DNA of 64,000 nucleotides from JAXGYX01 sp040772065 (lineage in GTDB: Bacteria; Bacillota; Clostridia; Saccharofermentanales; Fastidiosipilaceae), in assembly GCA_040772065.1 (NCBI GenBank), contig JAXGYX010000001.1, forward strand, positions 186,001 to 250,000, written 5' to 3'. Positions 35,385-42,666 of this stretch are shown piece after piece. Position numbers and translations under genes: made by a program. Each line of letters opens with the position of its first letter. Position 1 is the stretch's first letter. The notes under the pieces were generated by a model that saw only the letters and a program-made list of their open reading frames with translations, did no database searches and had not been told where the DNA came from.

Positions 35385-35529
35385 CAACACAAGCAGGTCT
35401 CCTGACTAATGTCCGGCGACATGGCGCGTGACGCGTGTCGCGGACAATCACAGTGGTGGGTCCGTGCGGGATTATCACCCGCTTCCCTATTCTCCTCGAG
35501 GTTCAAGGCACTTGCATTGGTATTCAATT
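35385..35529 (-). promoter_or_regulatory. Cobalamin riboswitch (first system)
   Basis: On the minus strand the leader contains the conserved core GGGAAGC-GGGTGATAATCCCGC, then ACGGACCCACCACTGTGA, a long P6 hairpin and the B12 box AGTCAGGAGACCTGC (complement of 35392-35406). A consensus promoter ends just upstream and a terminator follows, so B12 should switch off the importer operon. Confidence 0.93.
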
Positions 35530-35535
35530 ACCTGG

Positions 35536-35564
35536 ATCATACATAGCTTGCAAAACAGTGTCAA
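35536..35564 (-). promoter_or_regulatory. Promoter of the first corrinoid importer operon
   Basis: On the minus strand TTGACA (35559-35564), 17-base spacer, TATGAT (35536-35541). Near-perfect sigma-A promoter; transcription would start at about 35529, at the 5' end of the riboswitch. Confidence 0.85.
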
Positions 35565-35636
35565 TGTAAAAAACAATCATGTCTGCCTGAAACGATGAGT
35601 GACGCACCATTGCGCGGGACTCGATTCAATACGGAT

Positions 35637-35675
35637 AATCAGGACATTTCGTTGATTGCAAAATCAGGACATTTC
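35637..35675. repeat. 14-bp direct repeat upstream of the DUF3793 promoter
   Basis: AATCAGGACATTTC occurs at 35637-35650 and 35662-35675, 25 bases apart start to start. The second copy ends 12 bases before the -35 hexamer at 35688. A pair of protein-binding sites is possible. Confidence 0.6.
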
Positions 35676-35687
35676 ATCTATTTGCTA

Positions 35688-35716
35688 TTGACAACGTTCT
35701 GATTTGGATTTATATT
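35688..35716 (+). promoter_or_regulatory. Promoter of the DUF3793 gene
   Basis: TTGACA (35688-35693), exactly 17 bases, TATATT (35711-35716). Close to consensus. The leader to the DUF3793 ATG is about 135 bases. Confidence 0.8.
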
Positions 35717-35723
35717 GTCCTTT

Positions 35724-35741
35724 AGTTAGCCTCAACTAACT
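35724..35741. promoter_or_regulatory. DtxR-like inverted repeat over the transcription start
   Basis: AGTTAG, six bases, CTAACT: perfect arms that resemble the TTAGGTTAG / CTAACCTAA boxes of DtxR/IdeR metal repressors. It begins 7 bases after the -10 hexamer, where a repressor would block initiation. No DtxR or Fur gene is in the window. Confidence 0.45.
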
Positions 35742-35858
35742 TCAGCCGATAATAACTCATTGCGTTTTTACTGAAGATCGAACTCAAGTCGTATAATCAT
35801 TTGATCTTCGCCGGTTGGTTGGGTGGGTGGAACTAAATTACTTCCGGAGGAGAACTCT

Positions 35859-36449
35859 ATGGAAACGAAAACGAACGCGGTTGGCAAGACAAGCTGTCCG
35901 GCAGCCGACCTTTTTGAAATGGCGCTTGCGAATCACTGTGCGCCGGTTTTGTTTGGTAAAAAGCCGGCCGCTCTTTTTCCGGAGCGATGCTTTCCGAAAG
36001 ACTGTCCCTGGCAGCTGCTTTACGATCAAGGGTTCCAAACGGTTCGTCTATCCGGAAGTAACCGGTTCCCGCTCATTCTCATCTACCATCCGAAATTGCT
36101 GGAGGCCAGCTTGGCGAACGAGGCCATCTACAACAAATTGAAAGAGATCGGCTATCCGATCCAAAAAAACTGGAGGTCGCTGTTGGGCTTTTTATACAAG
36201 CGTTTTCGTGAGTCCTCCACTTTTCCTCACGAGGTCGGATTTTTCCTTGGATATCCGCCCGAAGATGTACTGGGATTTATGCGTTGTCCGAAGAACGACA
36301 AGCTTTGCGGCGTTTGGAAAGTCTACGGAGATGAAGATCAAGCCACCCGACGTTTTGCCGAGTACGCCCGATGCCGCGAGATTCTAGTGGAGCGCGTCAA
36401 GAGTGGTGGCAGCATCCTAAATGATGGTTTGTCCGCCTTGGCAGGCTGA
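35859..36449 (+). CDS. DUF3793 family protein
   Basis: A 196-residue protein of the clostridial DUF3793 family. Recognised from LILIYHPKLLEASLANEAIYNKL, FPHEVGFFLGYPPEDVLGFM and CGVWKVYGDEDQATRRFAEYARCREIL. GGAGG precedes ATG 35859 by 8 bases. No biochemical role is known to me. In this window it stands between two B12-importer systems and behind a strong promoter with a DtxR-like operator, so metal-responsive expression is a reasonable guess. Confidence 0.8.
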   Translation: METKTNAVGKTSCPAADLFEMALANHCAPVLFGKKPAALFPERCFPKDCPWQLLYDQGFQTVRLSGSNRFPLILIYHPKLLEASLANEAIYNKLKEIGYPIQKNWRSLLGFLYKRFRESSTFPHEVGFFLGYPPEDVLGFMRCPKNDKLCGVWKVYGDEDQATRRFAEYARCREILVERVKSGGSILNDGLSALAG

Positions 36450-36533
36450 TATTTGACCAACCGCCGATCAATCCGCCCGCCGGATTCAATTGATAATTGA
36501 GTCGGCATGAAATAGAAAGAGTGGAACAAGATT

Positions 36534-37220
36534 ATGGGTTACGATTTGTGGAGAGATAAGACTTCGGAATTTCAGACAATCGATGTGCGCGGCTTACAGG
36601 GGAACTTCTTTCCCGGATTACATAAGCGGGCGGCCAATCTTAAAGTGGGAGATGGCTTGAGAATCATTCAAACGTTCGAACCCCACCCCTTATATGACGC
36701 CTTTGAGAAATTGGGATTTGAGCATCATACAGAGCGGGTCGAAGAGCATGAATTTCATGTGTTTTTTTATCGCATGGAGGCGAAAGAGAGCACTCACGCC
36801 GCGCCTTTCAAGCCGATCGCCTTGTTAAATTATCCCATTATCGATGAAAGCCTTGGCAAAATCGCCGTTGACTTCTGGGATCTCACCTGGAATGACGACA
36901 AACGCACGCTGCCCTATGAGACCAGATTGTTGTTGTCGCTCACAAACGCGGTTGGCGCCGGCAGGATGCGCCAGGCTTCAAGAGAGCTGATCAAAGCCTA
37001 TGTCCACGGAGTTGAGTCTGCCGCGCTGGACGATGTGTTTGAACTTCTTGCCTGGAATCAGGGAATTGGTTATTTTAGCTCGGAGATCGGACCCTCTGCG
37101 CTATTTCAGGCATATAAACTAATCAAGACAGAGGAAAGCAAGGGGACCGATCGAGATGAGATCAAGCAAATGCTGAAAAAACAATTTGGAGAGAATCATA
37201 CAGAAATCTCAGTTCGCTAG
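36534..37220 (+). CDS. DUF2249-like / carboxymuconolactone-decarboxylase-like fusion protein
   Basis: A 228-residue protein with two parts. Residues about 10-82 (FQTIDVRGLQGNFFPGLHKRAANLKVGDGLRIIQTFEPHPLYDAFEKLGF) look like a TusA/DUF2249 fold but without the catalytic CPxP cysteine. Residues about 125-205 (YETRLLLSLTNAVGAGRMRQASRELIKAYVHGVESAALDDVFELLAWNQG) look like an AhpD/CMD helical domain, also without its CxxC pair. It may therefore bind a ligand and not catalyse redox chemistry. It follows DUF3793 by 84 bases and ends at a terminator. Confidence 0.6.
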   Translation: MGYDLWRDKTSEFQTIDVRGLQGNFFPGLHKRAANLKVGDGLRIIQTFEPHPLYDAFEKLGFEHHTERVEEHEFHVFFYRMEAKESTHAAPFKPIALLNYPIIDESLGKIAVDFWDLTWNDDKRTLPYETRLLLSLTNAVGAGRMRQASRELIKAYVHGVESAALDDVFELLAWNQGIGYFSSEIGPSALFQAYKLIKTEESKGTDRDEIKQMLKKQFGENHTEISVR

Positions 37221-37308
37221 ATCAAGCGTTTAAAACATAGCTGATTGTCACCGTTGGATCCCTTTCTTCCTTGAACAAGTCATTTCCAACGGTTTGCGAT
37301 AGACGAAG

Positions 37309-37342
37309 ACGCGCCACCCTTTGAGTCGGGGTGGCGCGTTTT
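37309..37342 (+). terminator. Intrinsic terminator after the DUF2249-like gene
   Basis: An 11-bp perfect stem (37309-37319 with 37329-37339), 9-base loop, ending in TTTT. It also separates this operon from the convergent AIM24 gene. Confidence 0.85.
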
Positions 37343-37365
37343 ACTTTCCGATCGGTTTTGACGGT

Positions 37366-38037
37366 TCAGTTTTTCGCTGAACCAACAGCCAAAGCGCGTG
37401 ATAATTGTGCGATCGGCATGGTCTGCAAGACCACCCGGCCGGGCCCGGTAATCACGGTGTTGAACAATCCTTCACCGCCGAACAGCACGTTTTTAACCCC
37501 TTTTACCGTGGTGACGTCGATGGTGCAAGTCTCGCTGCAGGCGGCCAGGTATCCGGTGTCCACAATGATTTGCTGACCCGGTCCCAAATCATAGTCGACA
37601 GCGTAACCATCAATTTCCAAAAAGGCGATGCCGTTGCCGGACAAGCGCTGCATAATGAAACCCTCACCGCCAAAAAAACCGGCAGCGATGCGTTTTTGGA
37701 AAAAAACTGAAAGTTCGACGCCAATTTCGGAAGCCAGAAAACCGGAGCGCTGCACCACCAGACCCTGTTGGGGTGTGATGCGAATCGCGCGGATCGAGCC
37801 GGGCACTGTCGATGCGAAGGCGATCATTCCATCTCCTTGGGCGGTGTAATGATTCTGGAAAAAAGCCTCTCCCGAAAACATGCGACCAAACGCCTTGCCG
37901 ACTCCTCCACTGGTCGTCTCCATGATCATATTTGGACTCATCCAACACATTGAACCTTTTTCAGTTATCATTGTCTCGCCATCGCTCAACTGGCAGGTGA
38001 CGATCGGTAGCGGAGTCCCCTCAATTGTATACTTCAT
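37366..38037 (-). CDS. AIM24 / TIGR00266 family protein
   Basis: A 223-residue glycine-rich beta-sheet protein. The pattern GSMCWMSPNMIMETTSGGVGKAFGRMFSGEAFFQNHYTAQG, FLASEIGVELSVFFQKRIAAGFFGGEGFIMQRLSGNGIAFLEIDG and the C-terminal VLFGGEGLFNTVITGPGRVVLQTMP is characteristic of this family, named after a yeast mitochondrial inner-membrane protein. GGAGG precedes the ATG. A single gene on the minus strand; function in bacteria is unknown. Confidence 0.88.
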   Translation of the reverse strand: MKYTIEGTPLPIVTCQLSDGETMITEKGSMCWMSPNMIMETTSGGVGKAFGRMFSGEAFFQNHYTAQGDGMIAFASTVPGSIRAIRITPQQGLVVQRSGFLASEIGVELSVFFQKRIAAGFFGGEGFIMQRLSGNGIAFLEIDGYAVDYDLGPGQQIIVDTGYLAACSETCTIDVTTVKGVKNVLFGGEGLFNTVITGPGRVVLQTMPIAQLSRALAVGSAKN

Positions 38038-38110
38038 CTTGATCCTCCAACTTTCATTCTATCGATCCGCCGGGTCCATACGCGCCGGGCGGCACAGTCC
38101 GATGCCAACT

Positions 38111-38150
38111 GTATGAATGTGTCACTCATACAATTAGTATTATATAATAC
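38111..38150. promoter_or_regulatory. Two adjacent palindromes in the AIM24 / btuF2 intergenic region
   Basis: GTATGAATG-TGT-CACTCATAC (38111-38131, 8 of 9 arm pairs) and the perfect palindrome GTATTATATAATAC (38137-38150), which contains TATAAT on both strands. They fit an operator plus a divergent -10 box. No good -35 is seen for either direction. Confidence 0.35.
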
Positions 38151-38249
38151 CAACTTCTACTAGTGTCGCTTGATTAAAGATAGTTTACAAGTGGTGCTGA
38201 GGCGAGCGGGGGCATGCTCGGTCCGCCCCTAATATAGCGCGCCGGTATC

Positions 38250-38278
38250 TTGAAAGATGTGGCTAACTGTTGTAACAT
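38250..38278 (+). promoter_or_regulatory. Promoter of the second corrinoid importer operon
   Basis: TTGAAA (38250-38255), 17-base spacer, TAACAT (38273-38278). Transcription would start about 38285, directly in front of the cobalamin riboswitch. Confidence 0.5.
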
Positions 38279-38284
38279 ATCGCT

Positions 38285-38465
38285 TATAAATCCATGTAGC
38301 GTGTGTATTTGCGCGGGTGCGCCGACATGTCACCATGTCGAGAGAATACGGATGAGATTTCCGAACTATCCCAATAACCGTGAAGCTGACGAAAGAGCGA
38401 TAGGCCACTGCTAAACGCGGTAAGGTGCTCCGGAGGACGAAGCCAAGTCGGGAGAACTGCTTACA
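38285..38465 (+). promoter_or_regulatory. Cobalamin riboswitch (second system, divergent core)
   Basis: Order of elements matches a B12 riboswitch: GGGTGCGCC, the P3-side hairpin CGACATG-TCAC-CATGTCG (38333-38340 region), GAGAAT-ACGGATGAGATTTCCG-AACTATCCC (equivalent to GGGAA, P4 and the following C-run), AATAACCGTGAAG (equivalent to the ACTGTGAAG joint), a long P6 region including GCGGTAAGG, and the B12 box AGTCGGGAGAACTGC (38446-38460). Several core bases differ from the copy at 35385-35529. A terminator and a btuF-like gene follow. Confidence 0.75.
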
Positions 38466-38512
38466 CATTTTCCACTTGGGGGCGGGGGTATGCTATATGT
38501 TTTTCATTGTTG

Positions 38513-38539
38513 GCTCCTTGATATCAGGGAGCTTTTTTT
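38513..38539 (+). terminator. Terminator in the leader of the second corrinoid importer operon
   Basis: GCTCCTT (38513-38519) pairs with AGGGAGC (38526-38532), one G-T pair, followed by seven T. It sits 48 bases before the btuF-like ATG and after the riboswitch, as its likely off-state. Confidence 0.85.
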
Positions 38540-38586
38540 GCCCCATCCACATATCTGTTTGGAACATCAGAAAGGGGTATTCGTAC

Positions 38587-39618
38587 ATGAAACGAAACAA
38601 AATTTTTATCTTGCTGCTGAGCTTCTCAATCCTGGCGTCCGGCCTGTTGGGGTGCGCGAAGAGGAAGGACACGGATTCGGGCGATCCAACCGATTCCGCG
38701 CAGATGACGCAGTCGACTGAGCGGACCGATCCGGCCGTGGAGGCGGATGATTTTTCGATCACGGTGGTAGATATGACGGGTCGTGAGATCACTTTGGACG
38801 AGCCGGCCACGAGAGTTGTGGCGCTGACAGCGTCCGACTGTGAAATTCTGTACGCGGTTGGGGCGGGAGACACGCTTGTCGGGCGCGGACAGTACTGTGA
38901 TTATCCGGAGGAAGTTCTGGAGGTGCCCGCGGTCGAGTCGGGGGCGGACACGAATCTGGAACAGATCATTGATCTGCGGCCGCAGGTGTTGCTAATGAGC
39001 ACAATGGCGCAGACCGAAGAACAAATCGCGGCGCTGGAAGCGGCGGGGATCAAGGTCGTTGTCTCAGACGCCAAAGATATTGAGGGCGTCTATGAGTCCA
39101 TTACCCTGATTGGCACGCTGATGGATAAGGGAAATGAGGCGAGCGAACTGATTGACTCAATGCGAGAGTCCTTCGCCGAGATTTCGTCTCAAAGTGCCGG
39201 ATTTGAGGATAAACAGATTTATTTTGAGGTCTCACCTCTTGAGTTTGGTCTTTGGACGGCCGGAAGTGACACCTTTATGAATGAAATCGCGGAAATGATT
39301 GGTTTAAAAAACTGTTTCGCCGATGTCGACGGATGGGCAGAGATCTCTGAAGAGCAGGTTCTTGAACGCGATCCGGACTATATTGTGACCATCGCGATGT
39401 ATTTTGGTGAAGGTCCACAGCCGGATGAGGAGATCAAGAGCCGCGAAGGCTGGGAAAATTTGACCGCCGTCAAAAATGGCGCCGTGCTCAGCTTTCAAAA
39501 TGATGAGCTTTCGCGGCCGGGACCGCGTCTCGTCGATGGCGCGAAGATGTTATACGAATTTGTAAATGAGGCGGCCGCGGAGGAGGTTCCCTCCGAGGTC
39601 GAAGATCTTGCGAGTTAA
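38587..39618 (+). CDS. btuF: Corrinoid-binding lipoprotein of an ABC importer (second system)
   Basis: A 343-residue type III periplasmic-binding-fold lipoprotein. Signal MKRNKIFILLLSFSILASG with lipobox GLLGCAK, acidic linker, then ITVVDMTGREITLDEPATRVVALTASDCEILYAVGAGDTLVG, typical of BtuF-like proteins, and EISEEQVLERDPDYIVTI. ATG 38587 follows AAAGGGG; an upstream in-frame start would run through the riboswitch and terminator. The protein is clearly different from the first system's binding protein, so the two may prefer different corrinoids. Confidence 0.88.
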   Translation: MKRNKIFILLLSFSILASGLLGCAKRKDTDSGDPTDSAQMTQSTERTDPAVEADDFSITVVDMTGREITLDEPATRVVALTASDCEILYAVGAGDTLVGRGQYCDYPEEVLEVPAVESGADTNLEQIIDLRPQVLLMSTMAQTEEQIAALEAAGIKVVVSDAKDIEGVYESITLIGTLMDKGNEASELIDSMRESFAEISSQSAGFEDKQIYFEVSPLEFGLWTAGSDTFMNEIAEMIGLKNCFADVDGWAEISEEQVLERDPDYIVTIAMYFGEGPQPDEEIKSREGWENLTAVKNGAVLSFQNDELSRPGPRLVDGAKMLYEFVNEAAAEEVPSEVEDLAS

Positions 39619-39632
39619 AATGCTGATTCCAA

Positions 39633-39653
39633 GGGGGGACATGACGTCCCCCC
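39633..39653 (+). terminator. GC hairpin between btuF and btuC (possible attenuator)
   Basis: GGGGGGAC (39633-39640) pairs perfectly with GTCCCCCC (39646-39653) around a 5-base loop. The following GGCTTTGATTT is a poor U-tract, so partial termination or protection of the upstream mRNA is more likely than full termination. Confidence 0.45.
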
Positions 39654-39674
39654 GGCTTTGATTTGAGGAGTTTT

Positions 39675-40715
39675 GTGCGCGACAGGACAGAAGGCTTTGG
39701 TATTCGTGAATACCTGATATTTACCGGGATCACACTGATCACCTTCGCTTTTTGCGTCTCGGTTGGCAGTGTCAACATTCCGCTGCGCGACACGGTGTCG
39801 ATCATCTGGAACGCGATCCGGCGTGGCTCTGTGCCGGAGGTGGCGGCTGCGCCGGCCATTATCTTGAAGGTCCGACTGCCGCGTGTCGTCTGTGTCGCTC
39901 TGACCGGCGCGTCACTATCTCTTTGTGGTGGCGCGATGCAGGGCTTGTTGCGCAATCCCTTGGCTGACGGGTCGACACTGGGTGTGTCCGCAGGCGCTTC
40001 GCTGGGCGCCGTGATCGCCATCGCGTTTGGCATTACGCTGCCTTCGCTGCCATTCGCGGGTGTTATGGTGATGGCCATGATTTTCGCGTTCATCTCGCTG
40101 ATCCTGATTCTCGCGCTTGCCTATCGGTTGGACTTCTCGCTGTCAACGAACACGATCATTCTTGTCGGCGTGATCTATTCGATGTTCGTCTCCAGTATTT
40201 TGTCGCTGATCATCACCTTCGCCTCCGATCGGGTCAAACATATCACGTTCTGGACAATGGGCAGTTTGGCGGGGAGCAGTTTTGAAAATGCCTGGATGCT
40301 CTTCATCGCGCTGATCATCTTTGGCGGGATCATTTTGCTGCACGCGCGCGAACTGAACGCATTCGCCATCGGAGAGGAAAACGCCCGGCATGTCGGGGTG
40401 AATGTCAAGCGAGTCAAGCTGGTTATCATGATCGCTGTTTCGGGATTGATTGGTGTCTGTGTGTCGATTGGCGGCACGATTGGTTTTGTCGGATTGGTCA
40501 CTCCGCATATCGTGCGGATGATCACCGGACCCAACCACAAAAAACTACTTCCAGCCTCGCTGTTCGGCGGCGCGGTGTTTTTGATGCTGACGGATTTGGT
40601 CGCCCGTGTTTTGCTCAATCCGCTGGAATTGCCGATCGGCGTGATCACATCATTTATCGGTGCGATTCTATTTGTCTATATTTTCTACGTTTCACGGAGG
40701 AATTCCCATGCTTGA
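39675..40715 (+). CDS. btuC: Corrinoid ABC importer, permease (second system)
   Basis: FecCD/BtuC-family permease, 346 aa, about ten membrane helices. Landmarks are RLPRVVCVALTGASLSLCGGAMQGLLRNPLADGSTLGVSAGASLGAV and GTIGFVGLVTPHIVRMITGPNHKKLLPAS. I use GTG 39675, four bases after GAGGAG; TTG 39663 in the same frame precedes that site. It overlaps the ATPase gene by 8 bases. Confidence 0.9.
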   Translation: MRDRTEGFGIREYLIFTGITLITFAFCVSVGSVNIPLRDTVSIIWNAIRRGSVPEVAAAPAIILKVRLPRVVCVALTGASLSLCGGAMQGLLRNPLADGSTLGVSAGASLGAVIAIAFGITLPSLPFAGVMVMAMIFAFISLILILALAYRLDFSLSTNTIILVGVIYSMFVSSILSLIITFASDRVKHITFWTMGSLAGSSFENAWMLFIALIIFGGIILLHARELNAFAIGEENARHVGVNVKRVKLVIMIAVSGLIGVCVSIGGTIGFVGLVTPHIVRMITGPNHKKLLPASLFGGAVFLMLTDLVARVLLNPLELPIGVITSFIGAILFVYIFYVSRRNSHA

Positions 40716-41466
40716 AGTTGACAATCTGACCGTTCGCTATGGCGATTTGACGATCGTCGACAGTGTCAGCTTCACAGTCGATGAGGGTGGCTGGCTGATG
40801 ATTGTGGGCCCAAACGGGGCGGGGAAAAGCACCATCATCAACGCCATTTCCCAGGCGGTGTCGTATACCGGTGAAGTGCGCTTTCAAGGCCGAAATTTCG
40901 AAACGTATAAGCCACATGAGCGGGCGCGCTTGATTGGCGTGCTGGCGCAAAGCAATTCAATCAATTATTCTTTCACAGTTAAAGAGGTTGTCAGGATGGG
41001 GCGGTACGCTCACGCTCCGGGAATGTTCTCCCGACATGACGAGGAAGGTGAGCGCTATGTGTCGGAGGCGATCGCGATGACCGGATTGGAATCCTTGCTC
41101 GGGCAATCGGTCCTGACACTGTCCGGCGGTGAGCTGAGACGGGTGTTTTTGGCTCAACTGTTTGCGCAAAATCCCCGACTGCTGATTTTGGACGAGCCGA
41201 CCAACCATTTGGATCTGCTGTATCAAAAACAAACATTTTCGTTGATTCAAAACTGGTTGGAAACCTCGGGGCGCGCGGTCATATCGGTGGTCCATGACCT
41301 GAGCCTCGCCAAATCGTTTGGAAAACAGGCGCTGTTGCTTGATAAAGGAAGGGTCAAAGCCGCCGGACCGATTAACGAGACCTTGAACGCGCGGCATCTT
41401 GACCCGGTCTATCATATGGATGTCTATGCGTGGATGCGGCGTAATTTGAGTCAATGGGAACGGTGA
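40708..41466 (+). CDS. btuD: Corrinoid ABC importer, ATP-binding subunit (second system)
   Basis: A 252-residue ATPase: Walker A GPNGAGKST, Q-loop VLAQSNSINYSFTV, signature LSGGELRRV, Walker B LLILDEPTNHLD, H-loop ISVVHDLS. ATG 40708 follows CGGAGG and overlaps the permease stop. It is followed by two CobU-like genes, which supports corrinoid and not iron transport. Confidence 0.9.
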   Translation: MLEVDNLTVRYGDLTIVDSVSFTVDEGGWLMIVGPNGAGKSTIINAISQAVSYTGEVRFQGRNFETYKPHERARLIGVLAQSNSINYSFTVKEVVRMGRYAHAPGMFSRHDEEGERYVSEAIAMTGLESLLGQSVLTLSGGELRRVFLAQLFAQNPRLLILDEPTNHLDLLYQKQTFSLIQNWLETSGRAVISVVHDLSLAKSFGKQALLLDKGRVKAAGPINETLNARHLDPVYHMDVYAWMRRNLSQWER

Positions 41467-41518
41467 GTGAAGAGGAGGACGATGCCTTGTTTCTTTTTCA
41501 CGTCAAAGGAGTGGCCCT

Positions 41519-42040
41519 GTGCGAATTTTGTTGACCGGCGGATCGGCGCATGGCAAGAGCACGTATGCCGAGACACTGGCGAACCGCTTCGCTCTTCCGC
41601 GATATTTTATCGACACGACCGGACCTTCCGCGGAAGTCGGGCGCCGCTCCGAGCGAATGCTGAGATTAAGAGCGGATGGACGGTTTACTGTGCTGGAGCG
41701 CGGCGCTGATCTTCAACAGATTCGCTTGCCGCTCCGCGGTGTCGTGCTGCTGGACTGCATGTGCCATCTGACCGCCAATGAAATGTTTGATCAAACCGGC
41801 GAGATCCGTGACGCGCATGATATAATCCTTATGGGGATTGAGTCGCTGGCAGCCCGGTCAGAAGTGTTGATCGTCGTCACCAACGATGTGGGCGCCGACG
41901 GTGGTCAATATGACTACAAGACCCGCTCGTATATCCTCGCGCTGGGCCGCCTCAACAACACCTTGGCGGAGCGGTTTGACTCCGTCTATGAAATGGTTTG
42001 CGGCATTCCAATCGTGTTGAAAGGTGAACCACTTGGGTAA
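41519..42040 (+). CDS. CobU-like adenosylcobinamide kinase homologue
   Basis: A 173-residue P-loop protein of the CobU family, which phosphorylates adenosylcobinamide and then attaches GMP when cells rebuild B12 from scavenged cobinamide. Seen: ILLTGGSAHGKSTYAE (P-loop), YFIDTTGPSAEVGRRSERMLRLRAD, VVLLDCMCHLTANEMF, VTNDVGADG and the C-terminal LGRLNNTLAERFDSVYEMVCGIPIVLKG. The HRxxR stretch carrying the guanylylated His of true CobU reads LRADG here, so the guanylyltransferase step may be lost. GTG 41519 is 7 bases after AAGGAG. Confidence 0.75.
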   Translation: MRILLTGGSAHGKSTYAETLANRFALPRYFIDTTGPSAEVGRRSERMLRLRADGRFTVLERGADLQQIRLPLRGVVLLDCMCHLTANEMFDQTGEIRDAHDIILMGIESLAARSEVLIVVTNDVGADGGQYDYKTRSYILALGRLNNTLAERFDSVYEMVCGIPIVLKGEPLG

Positions 42041-42130
42041 ATTACTTAAAGGTGTGTCACTTTGCAATCGCTGGCCTGAGGCCGGTGCGCCGCGGTCAAA
42101 GTCAGCCTCATTGGAAGGACCTGTTGGAAA

Positions 42131-42481
42131 ATGATTCTGGTTATTGGATCGCTCGCGTCCGGCAAGACGGAGTATGTAAAAACACTTGGCTACTCGGACT
42201 CCGATATCGCCGACGGAGTATTGGACGGGCGGCCGGTGCTGGACAATCTTCAGGATTTGATCTTTGCCGATCCGGCAGGCGCGGATCGGCTGTTTTCGCT
42301 GTTGACGAACAAAGAGGTTGTGATCTGCGCTGAAGTTGGCAGCGGCGTCATACCGATCGAGTCCGGAGCGCGCGAGGCTCGCGAGGCCGTGGGCCGGCTG
42401 TGTATCCGGCTCGCGAATGAGGCGGAGCGTGTGGTTCGTCTTGTGTGTGGCATTCCAACGCTGATCAAAGGAGATCGCTGA
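42131..42481 (+). CDS. Short CobU-like protein
   Basis: A 116-residue protein that keeps the two ends of the CobU fold: MILVIGSLASGKTEYVKTLG (P-loop) and VICAEVGSGVIPIESGAREAREAVGRLCIRLANEAERVVRLVCGIPTLIKG. The middle third of CobU, including the HRxxR region, is missing. It is the second CobU-like gene in a row; the two are distant in sequence and may work as a pair. The ribosome binding site is weak (AAGGA about 13 bases upstream, GGAAA close to the ATG). Confidence 0.7.
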   Translation: MILVIGSLASGKTEYVKTLGYSDSDIADGVLDGRPVLDNLQDLIFADPAGADRLFSLLTNKEVVICAEVGSGVIPIESGAREAREAVGRLCIRLANEAERVVRLVCGIPTLIKGDR

Positions 42482-42666
42482 GCGGAGAGACGCTCCGTGA
42501 CAAGTCCGGCGAATGCCTGTCAAGCCCGAATTCATTCGGCAGCGCGCCAAAATCTGTGATAAAATAACTCAAAATATAATAAGATAAAGCTTTAGGTCGA
42601 TCAGGATTTATGATGTGATTGACCAATTGGATTGTGGTTTTTCAACCGTTTGCAGGAGCGTGTTTT

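Noticed and set aside
38381..38400. Hammerhead-ribozyme-like CTGACGAAA
   Set aside because: The CTGANGA and GAAA boxes overlap without stem II, and the bases are explained by the cobalamin riboswitch P6 region.
38425..38586. N-terminal extension of the second BtuF-like protein
   Set aside because: The in-frame upstream codons cover the B12 box and the intrinsic terminator; ATG 38587 has a ribosome binding site and a proper lipoprotein signal.
41467..41709. Open frame of 80 codons beginning MKRRTMPCFFF between btuD and the first CobU-like gene
   Set aside because: It overlaps most of the CobU-like start region in another frame, has no family features, and the CobU-like frame has the better ribosome binding site and clear motifs.
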